Source: Clostridia bacterium
GTDB lineage: Bacteria > Bacillota > Clostridia > Oscillospirales > Acutalibacteraceae
Assembly (NCBI GenBank): GCA_024404015.1
Contig: JAKSQQ010000003.1
Coordinates: 1 to 42,688 of the forward strand
Direction: 5' to 3'
Length of the DNA stretch: 42,688 nucleotides
This document shows positions 1 to 8,794 of the stretch, piece after piece (position 1 is the stretch's first letter; each line of letters starts with the position of its first letter). Position numbers and translations under genes: made by a program. Under the pieces are notes generated by a model. It was given only the letters and a program-made list of their open reading frames with translations. It did no database searches and was not told where the DNA came from.

Positions 1-345
1 GGCGTTGATTTTATCGGTTTTTTCGGTAAGAAGAACTGCGTCTCCCGTACCGATAACACTTTCATAAACCGCGGTTATGTCACCGTTATCACGTTTTTCA
101 ACCTTACAAAACAAATCCGCCTCTATGCATACACGGGAATCCCTGTTGAGAATATCCCACTTTCTGCCATCTGCCGCCGAGTGAATGTAAATAACAATTT
201 TATCATCTGTCTTTTCACATCCGAAGGTCATGGGAATAATGTAGGGATACCCGTCACCGTTCATACCTACTCTTATTGTATCGCAGCGGGATAAAATACC
301 GTATATCTCATCAATATCGGTTACTGCTCTGTCGTCTCTTCTCAA
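1..345 (-). CDS. NimA-like pyridoxamine 5'-phosphate oxidase-family flavoprotein (3' end outside window)
   Basis: Read directly from the minus strand, this frame stays open from a TTG codon at 343-345 to the window edge (115 codons). The start is set by the Shine-Dalgarno AAGGAGTG a few bases upstream, inside the end of the preceding gene. The N-terminus (MRRDDRAVTDIDEIYGILSR) and a GDGYPYIIPMTFG segment are the pattern of split-barrel flavin-binding proteins related to NimA nitroimidazole reductase and pyridoxamine-phosphate oxidase. Such proteins usually bind FMN and reduce small molecules; the substrate here cannot be told. It starts 5 bp after the stop of the flavin reductase-rubredoxin gene, so it should be co-transcribed with it. 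The C-terminus is missing, so length and cofactor residues cannot be checked. Confidence 0.8.
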   Translation of the reverse strand, partial: MRRDDRAVTDIDEIYGILSRCDTIRVGMNGDGYPYIIPMTFGCEKTDDKIVIYIHSAADGRKWDILNRDSRVCIEADLFCKVEKRDNGDITAVYESVIGTGDAVLLTEKTDKINA

Positions 346-350
346 TCGTA

Positions 351-968
351 TCACTCCTTGTAAATCGGTTCAAAATCCGAGGCATCGTGTCCGCATAAGG
401 GACAGATAAAATCTTTGGGTAAATCCTTGCCGTCATAGACATATCCGCAGATTTTGCATCTCCAGCCGATAATTTTCTTTTCGGGAGCTTTAGCGGGCTT
501 CGGCTTAAGCTTTGTCTGATAGTCGGAATAGGTCAGAGGAGAGTTATCATTCAGACAGATTCCGTCGTCAATTTCAGCAATAAACATGGTATGACTGCCT
601 AAATCCTTTTTGTCAACTACGCGACAGGAAATAACGGCGCAGGTCTGCCACGAAAGATAGGGAATACCGTTAATATCAAGGGGCAATTCAATATCAGCAA
701 ACTTGTCAACTGCCTTGCCCGATTGCAAGCCGAAATGCTTTATGGTTTCAAAAGTACAGGTATTGTCAAGAATACTCAAAGAAAAGACTCCGCTTTCTTT
801 AAGCATTTCGCAGGTAAGATTGCCGTTAATGCAGGAGATCGCTATTCTTGTAGGATTTGAAGCCACCTGCATGCAGGTGTTGGTAATACATCCGTTTACC
901 TTATCACCCACCTTTGTTGCCAGCATAAATACACCATAGGAAATTCCGTACATTGCTCTTATATCCAT
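351..968 (-). CDS. hrb: Flavin reductase-rubredoxin fusion (high-molecular-weight rubredoxin, Hrb type)
   Basis: A 205-residue two-domain protein. Residues 1-155 resemble the FMN-binding flavin reductase domain; residues 167-205 form a short rubredoxin domain with iron ligands Cys171, Cys174, Cys189 and Cys192. The knuckle spacing is shorter than in free rubredoxin, as in rubrerythrin-type domains. In acetogens such as Moorella, Hrb passes electrons from NAD(P)H to flavodiiron proteins that reduce oxygen or nitric oxide. The site GAGGT lies just before the ATG. The gene immediately upstream is a degraded flavodiiron protein, its expected partner, so this protein now lacks a local acceptor. 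The domain assignment is strong; the electron partner is inferred from the family. Confidence 0.88.
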   Translation of the reverse strand: MDIRAMYGISYGVFMLATKVGDKVNGCITNTCMQVASNPTRIAISCINGNLTCEMLKESGVFSLSILDNTCTFETIKHFGLQSGKAVDKFADIELPLDINGIPYLSWQTCAVISCRVVDKKDLGSHTMFIAEIDDGICLNDNSPLTYSDYQTKLKPKPAKAPEKKIIGWRCKICGYVYDGKDLPKDFICPLCGHDASDFEPIYKE

Positions 969-982
969 ATCAGTACCTCACT

Positions 983-1401
983 TTATTTAAGTAATTTATC
1001 TGCCAGAGCATCAAGCTGTGCAACCGTTTCACCTTTTACACCTGATAATATCCTGACAGTATTCTCGGTAAATGTAATATTTTTACTGCCTTCAAACATC
1101 TTTTTCATAACAGACGCGGCAACGGGATAAGCATTCATAAAGGCGGTTATATTAGCGGAACGGTCGGGCTCCATGTGCTGAATAACAAGGTAATCGGGCC
1201 TCTTTTCTCCGAGAACCGCAAAAATATTGGCAAGCTACTCGTCACAGAAAGAAGCGTCAACCGTATCCATTACCGCTGTTTTTCGTCAAGGATTACGTAT
1301 GAATTATATGCCATACCGAGAGGAACCTCAAAATGTCCCTCAAACAAATCAATTTTGTGGTCATTAACACCTACATATTTGACAGTGTCAGAAACAAACA
1401 T
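983..1401 (-). pseudogene. Decayed flavodiiron protein (FprA-type) with frameshift, stop, ligand loss and internal deletion
   Basis: The minus strand from ATG 1399-1401 begins like an FprA flavodiiron protein (MFVSDTVKYVGVND..., then YNSYVILDEK). An A-run at 1279-1283 is one base short and shifts the frame. Past it the next frame restores MDTVDASFCDE, then hits TAG at 1235-1237 where the family has Trp. The diiron motif reads HMEPDR instead of HMEPDH, a CAT-to-CGT type change at 1160-1162. Near 1118-1126 the text jumps from the early beta-lactamase domain (FMNAYP) to the last helix of the C-terminal flavodoxin domain (VMKKMFEG...). About 260 of roughly 395 residues are therefore missing. Four independent lesions mean it is not functional. 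The promoter and downstream hrb remain intact. Confidence 0.9.
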
Positions 1402-1427
1402 AACTTCGCCTTCGAAATGTTTTCTAT

Positions 1428-1456
1428 ATTATAAACGATAATTTCGTATTTTACAA
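1428..1456 (-). promoter_or_regulatory. Sigma-A promoter of the flavodiiron remnant-hrb operon
   Basis: On the minus strand, -35 TTGTAA (1451-1456) and -10 TATAAT (1428-1433) are separated by exactly 17 bp, about 27 bp upstream of the pseudogene ATG. It probably still drives hrb and the NimA-like gene. Confidence 0.65.
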
Positions 1457-1540
1457 TATTATCACAGTATTATATCTCTGTTTCTGTAAAAAAGTTTTTC
1501 AATCCGGCAGGCACTTGCAACGGCAGCGATGCCTGTTGTA

Positions 1541-1569
1541 TTGAAATTTTTAATATAAGGTGATATATT
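1541..1569 (+). promoter_or_regulatory. Sigma-A promoter of the sugar epimerase gene
   Basis: -35 TTGAAA (1541-1546) and -10 TATATT (1564-1569) with a 17-bp spacer, about 40 bp before the ATG at 1612. An imperfect inverted repeat (CAGGCA...TGCCTG, 1508-1535) lies just upstream of the -35 box. Confidence 0.6.
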
Positions 1570-1611
1570 AAAATCAACAGTATCAAATCCACGCTATTCG
1601 GAGGTATCGTA

Positions 1612-2538
1612 ATGAAAATTGCAACAACAACATCCGATTTCAGAGGTTATGTGCAGACAGATGCAGAAGCGGTCCGTGCCTTTGAGGGAACCGGCTTTAA
1701 GCACCTTGATTACAGCTTTTACAAATCAAATTATGACGGTTCGGAATTCATGAGCAATGATTGGGTCAAGGGTGTATCAGCCGCCGCAAAGGAAGCTGAA
1801 AGACTGGGCTTTGATTTTGTTCAGGCCCATTCACCGGGAAACGACTATTTCAGATGTGACAAAGAAACAGTCATTAAGGGAAATATCCGTTCTATAGAGG
1901 CCTGCGGATATCTCGGCATTAAAAAACTTGTTGTTCATTCGGGCAGATGCAATGATTATCACGGCGAAGCTGATTGGAAAACATACATAAATGAGGTGAA
2001 GAATTTTTACGAGAAGCTTTACCCGGCAATGGAAAACTATAACGTTTATGTATGCGCCGAAAACTATATACCCTCCGGAAGTGATATATGCTCATTTTAC
2101 AGCGGAGAAAGTCTTATGGAGCTGATGGAAATATGTGACCACCCACTTATGGGTGTATGCTGGGATATAGGTCACGCAAATCTGACAGGTCCCGATCAGT
2201 ACAAGGATATCATCCGTCTTGGTGACAAATTGCAGGCGGTACACATTCAGGATAACTACGGTCTGAACGACGACCATATCTGTCCTCTTTTCGGCACTGT
2301 TGACATTGACTCGGTAATGAGAGGGCTTATTGATAACGGATTCACAGACAAAGGCGGTGTATTCACCTTTGAAGCCGAAAATATTGTAACAAGGTTAAAA
2401 TCATGGCCTAATCCGAGAAATGAATTCGGTGAATCACTTGCAAATATCCCCACCCTTGAAGCAAAGATAAAAGCCGAAATATTGATATACGAAATCGGCA
2501 AATCCATACTGACAAAATACAATCTTTACGAGGATTGA
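1612..2538 (+). CDS. Sugar phosphate isomerase/epimerase-family TIM-barrel protein
   Basis: A 308-residue protein of the xylose-isomerase-like TIM-barrel (AP endonuclease 2) superfamily. Metal-site segments appear in the expected order: HSGR near residue 110, CAEN near 147, WDIGHAN near 183, VHIQDN near 209 and FEAEN near 252. Together these supply the Glu/Asp/His ligands for a divalent metal. Family members isomerise or epimerise sugars, inositols or keto-sugars in the cytosol; the substrate cannot be read from sequence. There is no signal peptide. The start is supported by GGAGG seven bases upstream. It lies 42 bp from the tyrosine phosphatase and probably shares its transcript. The fold is secure and the reaction open. 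Confidence 0.82.
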   Translation: MKIATTTSDFRGYVQTDAEAVRAFEGTGFKHLDYSFYKSNYDGSEFMSNDWVKGVSAAAKEAERLGFDFVQAHSPGNDYFRCDKETVIKGNIRSIEACGYLGIKKLVVHSGRCNDYHGEADWKTYINEVKNFYEKLYPAMENYNVYVCAENYIPSGSDICSFYSGESLMELMEICDHPLMGVCWDIGHANLTGPDQYKDIIRLGDKLQAVHIQDNYGLNDDHICPLFGTVDIDSVMRGLIDNGFTDKGGVFTFEAENIVTRLKSWPNPRNEFGESLANIPTLEAKIKAEILIYEIGKSILTKYNLYED

Positions 2539-2580
2539 GATACAAATACGCATAATAAAACCGCAAAGGAGCGGATTAAA

Positions 2581-3060
2581 ATGATAAGAATTCTTTTTAT
2601 CTGTCTGGGCAATATCTGCCGCAGTCCTATGGCGGAAATCATATTCAGAGATATGGTGGAGAAAAACGGGCTGAGTGATGAGTTTATAATAGCATCAAGC
2701 GCCACCAGCAGCGAAAATGTATGGAACGGAATCGGAGCAGAGGTTTATCCTCCCGCCAAAAGAATACTTGCACGGCACGGTCTTTCCGCCGAGGGAAAAA
2801 GGGCTGTTCAGATAAAAAAGAGTGATTACGAAAAATACGATTTATTCGTATGCATGGATAAAAGCAATGTGAGAAATACTCAAAGGATTTTTCATGGAGA
2901 TAATGAGGATAAAATCCGTATGCTGATGGATTATACCGACAGACCCGCTGATGTTTCCGATCCCTGGTACACGGGCGATTTTGATAAGGCATACAGAGAT
3001 ATTTATGACGGTTGTGAAGGATTGCTGAAAGCAATATTAAAACAAGAAAATCAAGCTTAA
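2581..3060 (+). CDS. Low-molecular-weight protein-tyrosine phosphatase
   Basis: A 159-residue cytosolic protein of normal family length. The P-loop CX5RS is at residues 8-15 (CLGNICRS), giving nucleophile Cys8 and phosphate-binding Arg14. The general-acid loop DVSDPWY is near residue 120. Such enzymes dephosphorylate protein tyrosines, often on polysaccharide-export kinases, and some act on phosphoarginine. No tyrosine kinase gene is nearby, so the target is unknown. AAAGGAG precedes the ATG with good spacing. It is the last gene of a two-gene unit that ends at the hairpin at 3073-3106. Confidence 0.92.
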   Translation: MIRILFICLGNICRSPMAEIIFRDMVEKNGLSDEFIIASSATSSENVWNGIGAEVYPPAKRILARHGLSAEGKRAVQIKKSDYEKYDLFVCMDKSNVRNTQRIFHGDNEDKIRMLMDYTDRPADVSDPWYTGDFDKAYRDIYDGCEGLLKAILKQENQA

Positions 3061-3072
3061 CAGGTTATACGG

Positions 3073-3106
3073 AAAACCGCCCGCATCGGATGTGCAGGCG
3101 GTTTTT
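3073..3106. terminator. Bidirectional intrinsic terminator
   Basis: AAAACCGCC (3073-3081) pairs with GGCGGTTTT (3097-3105), with a further GCA/TGC pairing inside. T-rich sequence follows on the plus strand and TTTT on the minus. It separates the convergent phosphatase and pnuC genes. Confidence 0.8.
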
Positions 3107-3122
3107 GCTTGATTTTACAGAC

Positions 3123-3827
3123 TTATTCAGCGCTGCTTTCGGGCAGACTGTTCTGATTCCTATATATTTTGACTATACGGATAAACGCCTGAACCACACA
3201 GAAAAGGGAATATATCTGATAGGCAAGGTACGTATACTGTAAGGGATCGGTGCGTGCCATATCGGCAAACATAATAAGACCGATAAATACACTAAGGCAT
3301 TGCAGAGGCGAATATTCAACATAGGGAACGGTACAGAGCACCGTAACGAGTATTCCCAACAGCATACTCCAACAATCGTAAAATCCCCAGTCACTGTCGA
3401 AATATCTGAGTATCAGATAAAAAGCCGCATATAAAACGGCAAATCCGATTGCAATTAAAATCCTTTGAAAACCGCTGAGCTTTTTGAAAACAGTCTTGCC
3501 GTTTGTATCCTTATTTTTCCATCTGAAAAATGTCCAGAGCTGAAACGGAAACGAAAACAAAGCTGCATAAACTGCCGTCAGATAAAGCCCGTCATAAATA
3601 TAGACTGCCGCATAAAACAGAGAATTGATTGCTCCCAGCAGAAAAGCCCATCTGTTGACACCCGACTGCAGAAACAAAATCAGTATTGAAATGTAAAGAG
3701 GAATTACTATTATCGTTTCCGTACCGCCGCCGTATTTAATGGTAAAAAAAGTAATTGCAACAGCCGTAATCACAGCCGCAATTACGGTTATAACACGTAC
3801 CTTATCCTTGGTTTGAAACAGTTTCAT
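3123..3827 (-). CDS. pnuC: PnuC-family nicotinamide riboside transporter
   Basis: A hydrophobic protein of about 234 residues with roughly seven membrane segments. It carries the PnuC pattern of an N-R/F-W-A-F-L-L-G-x-I-N-S stretch followed by a Y-x-x-Y-D-G-L-Y turn and an aromatic segment ending in FFRWK near mid-protein. PnuC transporters take up nicotinamide riboside for NAD synthesis by facilitated diffusion coupled to phosphorylation inside the cell. The frame could open four codons earlier at a GTG (3839); the ATG at 3825-3827 is preferred because GGTGG lies six bases upstream. It is a single gene, convergent with the phosphatase. No NAD riboswitch was seen upstream. The vitamin specificity is inferred from the family. 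Confidence 0.85.
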   Translation of the reverse strand: MKLFQTKDKVRVITVIAAVITAVAITFFTIKYGGGTETIIVIPLYISILILFLQSGVNRWAFLLGAINSLFYAAVYIYDGLYLTAVYAALFSFPFQLWTFFRWKNKDTNGKTVFKKLSGFQRILIAIGFAVLYAAFYLILRYFDSDWGFYDCWSMLLGILVTVLCTVPYVEYSPLQCLSVFIGLIMFADMARTDPLQYTYLAYQIYSLFCVVQAFIRIVKIYRNQNSLPESSAE

Positions 3828-3942
3828 TCTATCCACCACAAATAATTTTTGAATATTCTATCACATTATCCCACAACATAAAACGTATAAATAACCGAAA
3901 AACAGAGTAAATTTTCAGCCGTCTATGTAAAATATATTTATC

Positions 3943-3971
3943 TTGATAATAAAACTGTAATATGATAAAAT
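3943..3971 (+). promoter_or_regulatory. Sigma-A promoter of the uvrB operon
   Basis: -35 TTGATA (3943-3948) and -10 TAAAAT (3966-3971), 17-bp spacer, 35 bp before the uvrB ATG. No Gram-positive LexA-type box (GAAC-N4-GTTC) was seen in the 178 bp between pnuC and uvrB. Confidence 0.68.
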
Positions 3972-4005
3972 ATAACGAGAATTTTTATTATGGGGCAAAA
4001 GGCGT

Positions 4006-5961
4006 ATGGACAGATTTGAACTGCATTCTCCCTATTCACCCATGGGTGATCAACCGGAGGCAATCAAGGACCTGGTTGAGGGATTGAAAAAGGGATATAA
4101 AGAGCAGACTCTGCTGGGTGTTACCGGCTCGGGCAAGACTTTCACAATGGCAAACGTGATTGCTCAGGTCAACCGACCCACGCTTGTTCTCGCCCACAAT
4201 AAGACGTTGGCGGCACAGCTTTGCAGCGAATTCAGAGAATTCTTTCCCAATAATGCAGTTGAATACTTTGTTTCCTACTATGACTATTATCAGCCCGAAG
4301 CATACATAGCCACTACCGATACCTACATTGAAAAGGATTCCGCCATCAACGACGAGATTGAAAGATTACGCCATTCCGCAACCTCGGCACTTTCAGAAAG
4401 AAGAGACGTAATAATCGTCGCCTCCGTTTCCTGCATATACACCCTGGGAGACCCCATTGATTACAGAAGTCAGGTTGTATCGCTGAGAACGGGAAACGAA
4501 ATCGACAGAGATGAGCTGATTGCAAAGCTTATTTCAATACAGTATGAAAGAAACGATATAGAATTCAGCCGAAATAAATTCAGAGTACGGGGAGATGTTA
4601 TTGAAATCTATCCCGTATATTCAAACGAAAACGCATACAGAATTGAATTTTTCGGTGATGAGATAGAGCGAATCAGCGAGATAAACGCTCTGACAGGTCA
4701 GGTAAAATGCGTAATATCCCACGTTGCGATTTACCCTGCATCCCACTATGTAACCGCACCCGAAAAATTGGAAAAATCTCTGACTGAAATAGCTGACGAA
4801 ATGGAGAAAAGAGTTGCGGAATTTGAAAAACAGAATAAGCTCCTCGAAGCACAAAGAATAAGACAGAGAACGGAATATGACATTGAGATGCTTCGTGAAA
4901 CCGGCTTCTGCAAAGGAATTGAAAATTATTCACGGGTAATGTCCGGCAGACCTGCGGGCTCGTGTCCCTTTACATTGCTTGACTATTTCCCCGAGGATTT
5001 TGTGCTTTTTGTTGACGAATCCCACGTTACTCTGCCTCAGGTCAGAGCAATGCACGGAGGAGACAGAGCGAGAAAGGAAAGTCTGGTTGAATACGGCTTC
5101 CGTCTGCCATCGGCATTTGATAACAGGCCCCTTACATTTGATGAATTTTACCAAAAAACGGGGCAGAAAATATTTGTCAGCGCCACCCCCGGTGATTTTG
5201 AAAGAGAAAGAAGCGCTCTCATTACGGAGCAGGTTATAAGACCTACGGGTCTGCTTGACCCCGAAATATCCGTAAGACCGGTTGAAGGTCAGATTGATGA
5301 CCTTGTTTCGGAAATCAATACAAGAGTTGAAAAGAAGCAACGAGTCCTGGTCACCACACTTACCAAGAGAATGGCTGAGGATTTAACGGAATACCTTGAA
5401 AATCTCGATATAAAAGTCAGATATATGCACCACGATATTGATACCATAGAAAGAATGGAAATCATACGCGGTCTGCGTCTGGGTGATTTTGACGTTCTGG
5501 TGGGAATAAACCTGCTTCGCGAAGGACTTGATATCCCCGAGGTATCCCTTGTTGCCATACTTGATGCAGATAAGGAGGGCTTCCTCAGAAGCGAGCCCTC
5601 ACTTATTCAGACCATCGGAAGAGCCGCAAGAAACTCCGAAGGCATGTACGCAGATTCGGTTACACTCTCAATGGAAAAGGCAATTACCGAAACGGTCAGA
5701 CGACGTGAGAAGCAGATGAAATATAACGAGGAAAACGGTATTGTACCGAAGACTATCGTTAAAGATATTCACGAAATAATTGAAATTTCCGCTGCGGTAA
5801 CCGATGACGAAAAGCAATATGCAAAGATGAGCGCAAAGGACAAGCAGGCACTTATTGCCAAGCTCACCGCAGAAATGAAAGCGGCGGCAAAGATACTTGA
5901 ATTTGAACACGCCGCTTATCTGAGAGACAAAATAGAAAAAATCAAAAATTCCAAGAGGTAA
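4006..5961 (+). CDS. uvrB: UvrABC excision nuclease subunit B
   Basis: A 651-residue helicase-like subunit of nucleotide excision repair, which verifies damage handed over by UvrA and recruits UvrC. Visible marks are Walker A GVTGSGKT at residues 38-45, the beta-hairpin [10 protein letters not shown] near 95, the DESH Walker B box near 340, and the late helicase motif with [10 protein letters not shown] and QTIGRAARN near 500-550. A C-terminal UVR helix pair, the UvrC contact, ends the protein. Length is normal. It is the first gene of a long same-strand run and lies two bases from uvrA, so the two are co-transcribed. AAAAGGCG precedes the ATG. Confidence 0.98.
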   Translation: MDRFELHSPYSPMGDQPEAIKDLVEGLKKGYKEQTLLGVTGSGKTFTMANVIAQVNRPTLVLAHNKTLAAQLCSEFREFFPNNAVEYFVSYYDYYQPEAYIATTDTYIEKDSAINDEIERLRHSATSALSERRDVIIVASVSCIYTLGDPIDYRSQVVSLRTGNEIDRDELIAKLISIQYERNDIEFSRNKFRVRGDVIEIYPVYSNENAYRIEFFGDEIERISEINALTGQVKCVISHVAIYPASHYVTAPEKLEKSLTEIADEMEKRVAEFEKQNKLLEAQRIRQRTEYDIEMLRETGFCKGIENYSRVMSGRPAGSCPFTLLDYFPEDFVLFVDESHVTLPQVRAMHGGDRARKESLVEYGFRLPSAFDNRPLTFDEFYQKTGQKIFVSATPGDFERERSALITEQVIRPTGLLDPEISVRPVEGQIDDLVSEINTRVEKKQRVLVTTLTKRMAEDLTEYLENLDIKVRYMHHDIDTIERMEIIRGLRLGDFDVLVGINLLREGLDIPEVSLVAILDADKEGFLRSEPSLIQTIGRAARNSEGMYADSVTLSMEKAITETVRRREKQMKYNEENGIVPKTIVKDIHEIIEISAAVTDDEKQYAKMSAKDKQALIAKLTAEMKAAAKILEFEHAAYLRDKIEKIKNSKR

Positions 5962-5963
5962 TC

Positions 5964-8792
5964 ATGGCATCAGAATTTATAACGGTAAAAGGTGCAAAAG
6001 AGCATAACCTTAAAAACGTTGACGTCAGCGTTCCCCATAACAAGCTCGTTGTTTTTACCGGGCTTTCGGGTTCGGGAAAATCCTCTCTTGCATTTGATAC
6101 GATTTACGCAGAGGGACAAAGGCGTTACGTGGAATCCCTTTCATCATACGCAAGAATGTTCCTCGGTCAGATGGAGAAGCCCAACGTAGAAAGTATTGAC
6201 GGACTCTCTCCGGCAATATCTATTGACCAGAAATCCACTTCAAAAAATCCCCGTTCAACGGTGGGAACCGTTACGGAAATATATGACTATCTTCGTCTGC
6301 TATATGCAAGAATAGGTATTCCCCACTGTCCCGTATGCGGCAGAGAAATACTCAGGCAGACCGTAGATGACATAACCGACAAGGTACTCGAGCTTGATGA
6401 AGGCACAAAAATTCAGATTCTCTCCCCCATTGCAAGAGGTAAAAAGGGAAGATTTGAAAAAGAAATCGAGCAGGTACGCAAAAGCGGATATGCAAGAGTA
6501 CGCATTGACGGCAGTATTTACGACTTAAGTGAAGAAATCAAGCTTGATAAAAATCTCAAGCACAACATAGAAGCGGTGGTCGACCGCCTTGTAATCAAGG
6601 ACGGAATCCGCTCAAGACTTGCCGATTCGGTTGAAACAGCCACCGGGCTTTCCGACGGTCTGGTAATAGTAGACGTAATCGGCAAAGAGGAAATGATGTT
6701 TTCTCTCAATTACGCCTGCCCCGAGCACGGCGTAAACGTGGAGGAGCTTGAGCCCCGTTCATTTTCATTCAATAATCCCTTCGGTGCCTGCCCCGAATGC
6801 TCGGGATTGGGTGAACTGAAAAAAATCAATCCGGATTTAATTGTTCCCGACAGTTCGCTTTCAATAAACGAGGGAGCAATCTGTGCAAGCGGCTGGAGTA
6901 TCAGCGACAGTTCAATTTCAAAGATGTACTTTGACGGTCTTGCGGAAGCTTACGGATTTTCACTTGATACACCCTTCCGTGAATTAAGCGAAGAAGCAAA
7001 AAAGGTACTGTTTTACGGTACAAACGGCAAAAAAATCAAATTCGTACGTGGCGGTATTTACGGCGGCGGCACTTACATGGCTGACTTCGAGGGAATAATA
7101 ACAAACCTTGAAAGACGTTACGTGGATACCTCAAGCGAATATATGAGGGCGGAGCTTGAACAGTATATGTCCGCCGAACGCTGTCCGGAATGCGGTGGAG
7201 CAAGACTGAAAAAAGAATTTCTATGCGTTACCGTAGGCGGAATAAACATAGATGAATTCACTCATAAATCAATCACCAAAGAGCTTGAATTCATAAATTC
7301 TCTTGAACTGACACCAAAAGAGCAATCCATAGGAAATCAGATTATAAAAGAAATCCGTTCCCGTCTGCAATTTCTTTCAAGCGTAGGTCTTGAATATCTT
7401 CAGCTTGCAAGAAACGCCGCTACCCTTTCCGGCGGCGAAGCACAGAGAATACGGCTTGCGACTCAGATCGGTTCATCCCTTATGGGTGTGCTTTACGTCC
7501 TTGACGAGCCCAGCATAGGTCTGCATCAAAGAGACAATATGAAGCTTCTCGGGACATTGAAGGAGCTTCGTGACATAGGAAACACGCTCATTGTTGTTGA
7601 ACACGATGAAGAAACAATGCTCAATGCGGACTATATCGTTGACGTTGGTCCCGGTGCGGGTATTCACGGCGGAGAAATCGTCTGCTGCGGTACTCCCGAA
7701 GAGATAATGAACTGCGATAATTCAATTACAGGTCAGTATCTCAGCGGTAAAAAGAAAATCGAGGTACCGAAAAAAAGAAGAAAAGGCAACGGCAAAAAGC
7801 TGGTTATCAAAGGTGCCTGCGAAAACAATCTTAAAAACATAGACGTTGAAATTCCCCTTGGCAAATTCGTTGCGGTCACGGGCGTGTCGGGCAGCGGTAA
7901 AAGCTCTCTCGTAAACGAGATACTTGCAAAGCATCTTGCGGTTGAGCTTAACAGAGCAAAGAAAACCCGGGGCAATTTCAATGAAATAACGGGAATTGAA
8001 AATCTCGACAAAGTAATCGTCATAGACCAGTCCCCCATCGGCAGATCACCAAGATCCAACCCTGCAACCTATACGGGAGTATTCACGGATATACGGGAGC
8101 TTTTTGCTCAAACCGTTGACGCAAAGAAAAGGGGCTACAAAGCCAACCGTTTCTCCTTTAATGTCAAGGGAGGCAGATGCGAGGCGTGTCAGGGAGACGG
8201 CATAGTCAAAATAGAGATGCAGTTCCTTGCCGACATATACGTACCGTGTGAAACCTGCGGTGGCGAAAGATACAGCAAGGAAACCCTTGAAGTAAAATAC
8301 AAGGGCAAAAACATATATGAAGTGCTTGAAATGACTGTGGATGAAGCGATGAATTTCTTTGATTCCATTCCTAAAATCAGGCATAAAATAGAAACTCTTT
8401 ATGACGTAGGTCTCGGTTACGTCAAATTAGGTCAACCCGCCACCACCCTTTCCGGCGGCGAAGCCCAAAGAGTCAAGCTGGCAACAGAGCTTGCAAAACG
8501 TTCAACGGGCAAGACCATATACATTCTTGACGAGCCCACCACGGGACTGCATACCGCAGACGTACACAGACTTATTGACGTATTGGGAAAATTTGTTGAC
8601 AGCGGAAACACCGTACTTGTAATAGAACATAATCTTGACGTCATAAAAACGGCAGACCACATTATTGATTTAGGTCCCGAGGGCGGAGATGCGGGAGGCA
8701 GAATCGTTGCCGAAGGTACTCCGGAACAGGTTGTCAAGGTTAAAGAAAGCTATACGGGGCAGTATCTCAAGCCGCTTCTTGAAAGGAAATAA
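5964..8792 (+). CDS. uvrA: UvrABC excision nuclease subunit A
   Basis: A 942-residue damage-recognition ATPase that acts as a dimer in nucleotide excision repair. It has the two ABC ATPase modules typical of UvrA: first Walker A GLSGSGKS at residues 33-40, second GVSGSGKS near 640, and two LSGGEAQR signatures. Zinc-binding CxxC pairs are present (CPVC, CPEC, CEAC, CETC). Length is that of ordinary bacterial UvrA. The gene begins two bases after uvrB with AAGAGGT as ribosome site. It is followed two bases later by the sugar kinase nahK, and no terminator is visible between them. Confidence 0.98.
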   Translation: MASEFITVKGAKEHNLKNVDVSVPHNKLVVFTGLSGSGKSSLAFDTIYAEGQRRYVESLSSYARMFLGQMEKPNVESIDGLSPAISIDQKSTSKNPRSTVGTVTEIYDYLRLLYARIGIPHCPVCGREILRQTVDDITDKVLELDEGTKIQILSPIARGKKGRFEKEIEQVRKSGYARVRIDGSIYDLSEEIKLDKNLKHNIEAVVDRLVIKDGIRSRLADSVETATGLSDGLVIVDVIGKEEMMFSLNYACPEHGVNVEELEPRSFSFNNPFGACPECSGLGELKKINPDLIVPDSSLSINEGAICASGWSISDSSISKMYFDGLAEAYGFSLDTPFRELSEEAKKVLFYGTNGKKIKFVRGGIYGGGTYMADFEGIITNLERRYVDTSSEYMRAELEQYMSAERCPECGGARLKKEFLCVTVGGINIDEFTHKSITKELEFINSLELTPKEQSIGNQIIKEIRSRLQFLSSVGLEYLQLARNAATLSGGEAQRIRLATQIGSSLMGVLYVLDEPSIGLHQRDNMKLLGTLKELRDIGNTLIVVEHDEETMLNADYIVDVGPGAGIHGGEIVCCGTPEEIMNCDNSITGQYLSGKKKIEVPKKRRKGNGKKLVIKGACENNLKNIDVEIPLGKFVAVTGVSGSGKSSLVNEILAKHLAVELNRAKKTRGNFNEITGIENLDKVIVIDQSPIGRSPRSNPATYTGVFTDIRELFAQTVDAKKRGYKANRFSFNVKGGRCEACQGDGIVKIEMQFLADIYVPCETCGGERYSKETLEVKYKGKNIYEVLEMTVDEAMNFFDSIPKIRHKIETLYDVGLGYVKLGQPATTLSGGEAQRVKLATELAKRSTGKTIYILDEPTTGLHTADVHRLIDVLGKFVDSGNTVLVIEHNLDVIKTADHIIDLGPEGGDAGGRIVAEGTPEQVVKVKESYTGQYLKPLLERK

Positions 8793-8794
8793 TT

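Noticed and set aside
1175..1441. An 88-codon plus-strand frame over the flavodiiron remnant
   Set aside because: The minus strand reads as recognisable flavodiiron text across two frames; the plus frame has no ribosome site or recognisable pattern.
3828..4005. SOS (LexA) control of uvrB
   Set aside because: No GAAC-N4-GTTC type box was found between pnuC and uvrB; a divergent LexA site cannot be excluded.
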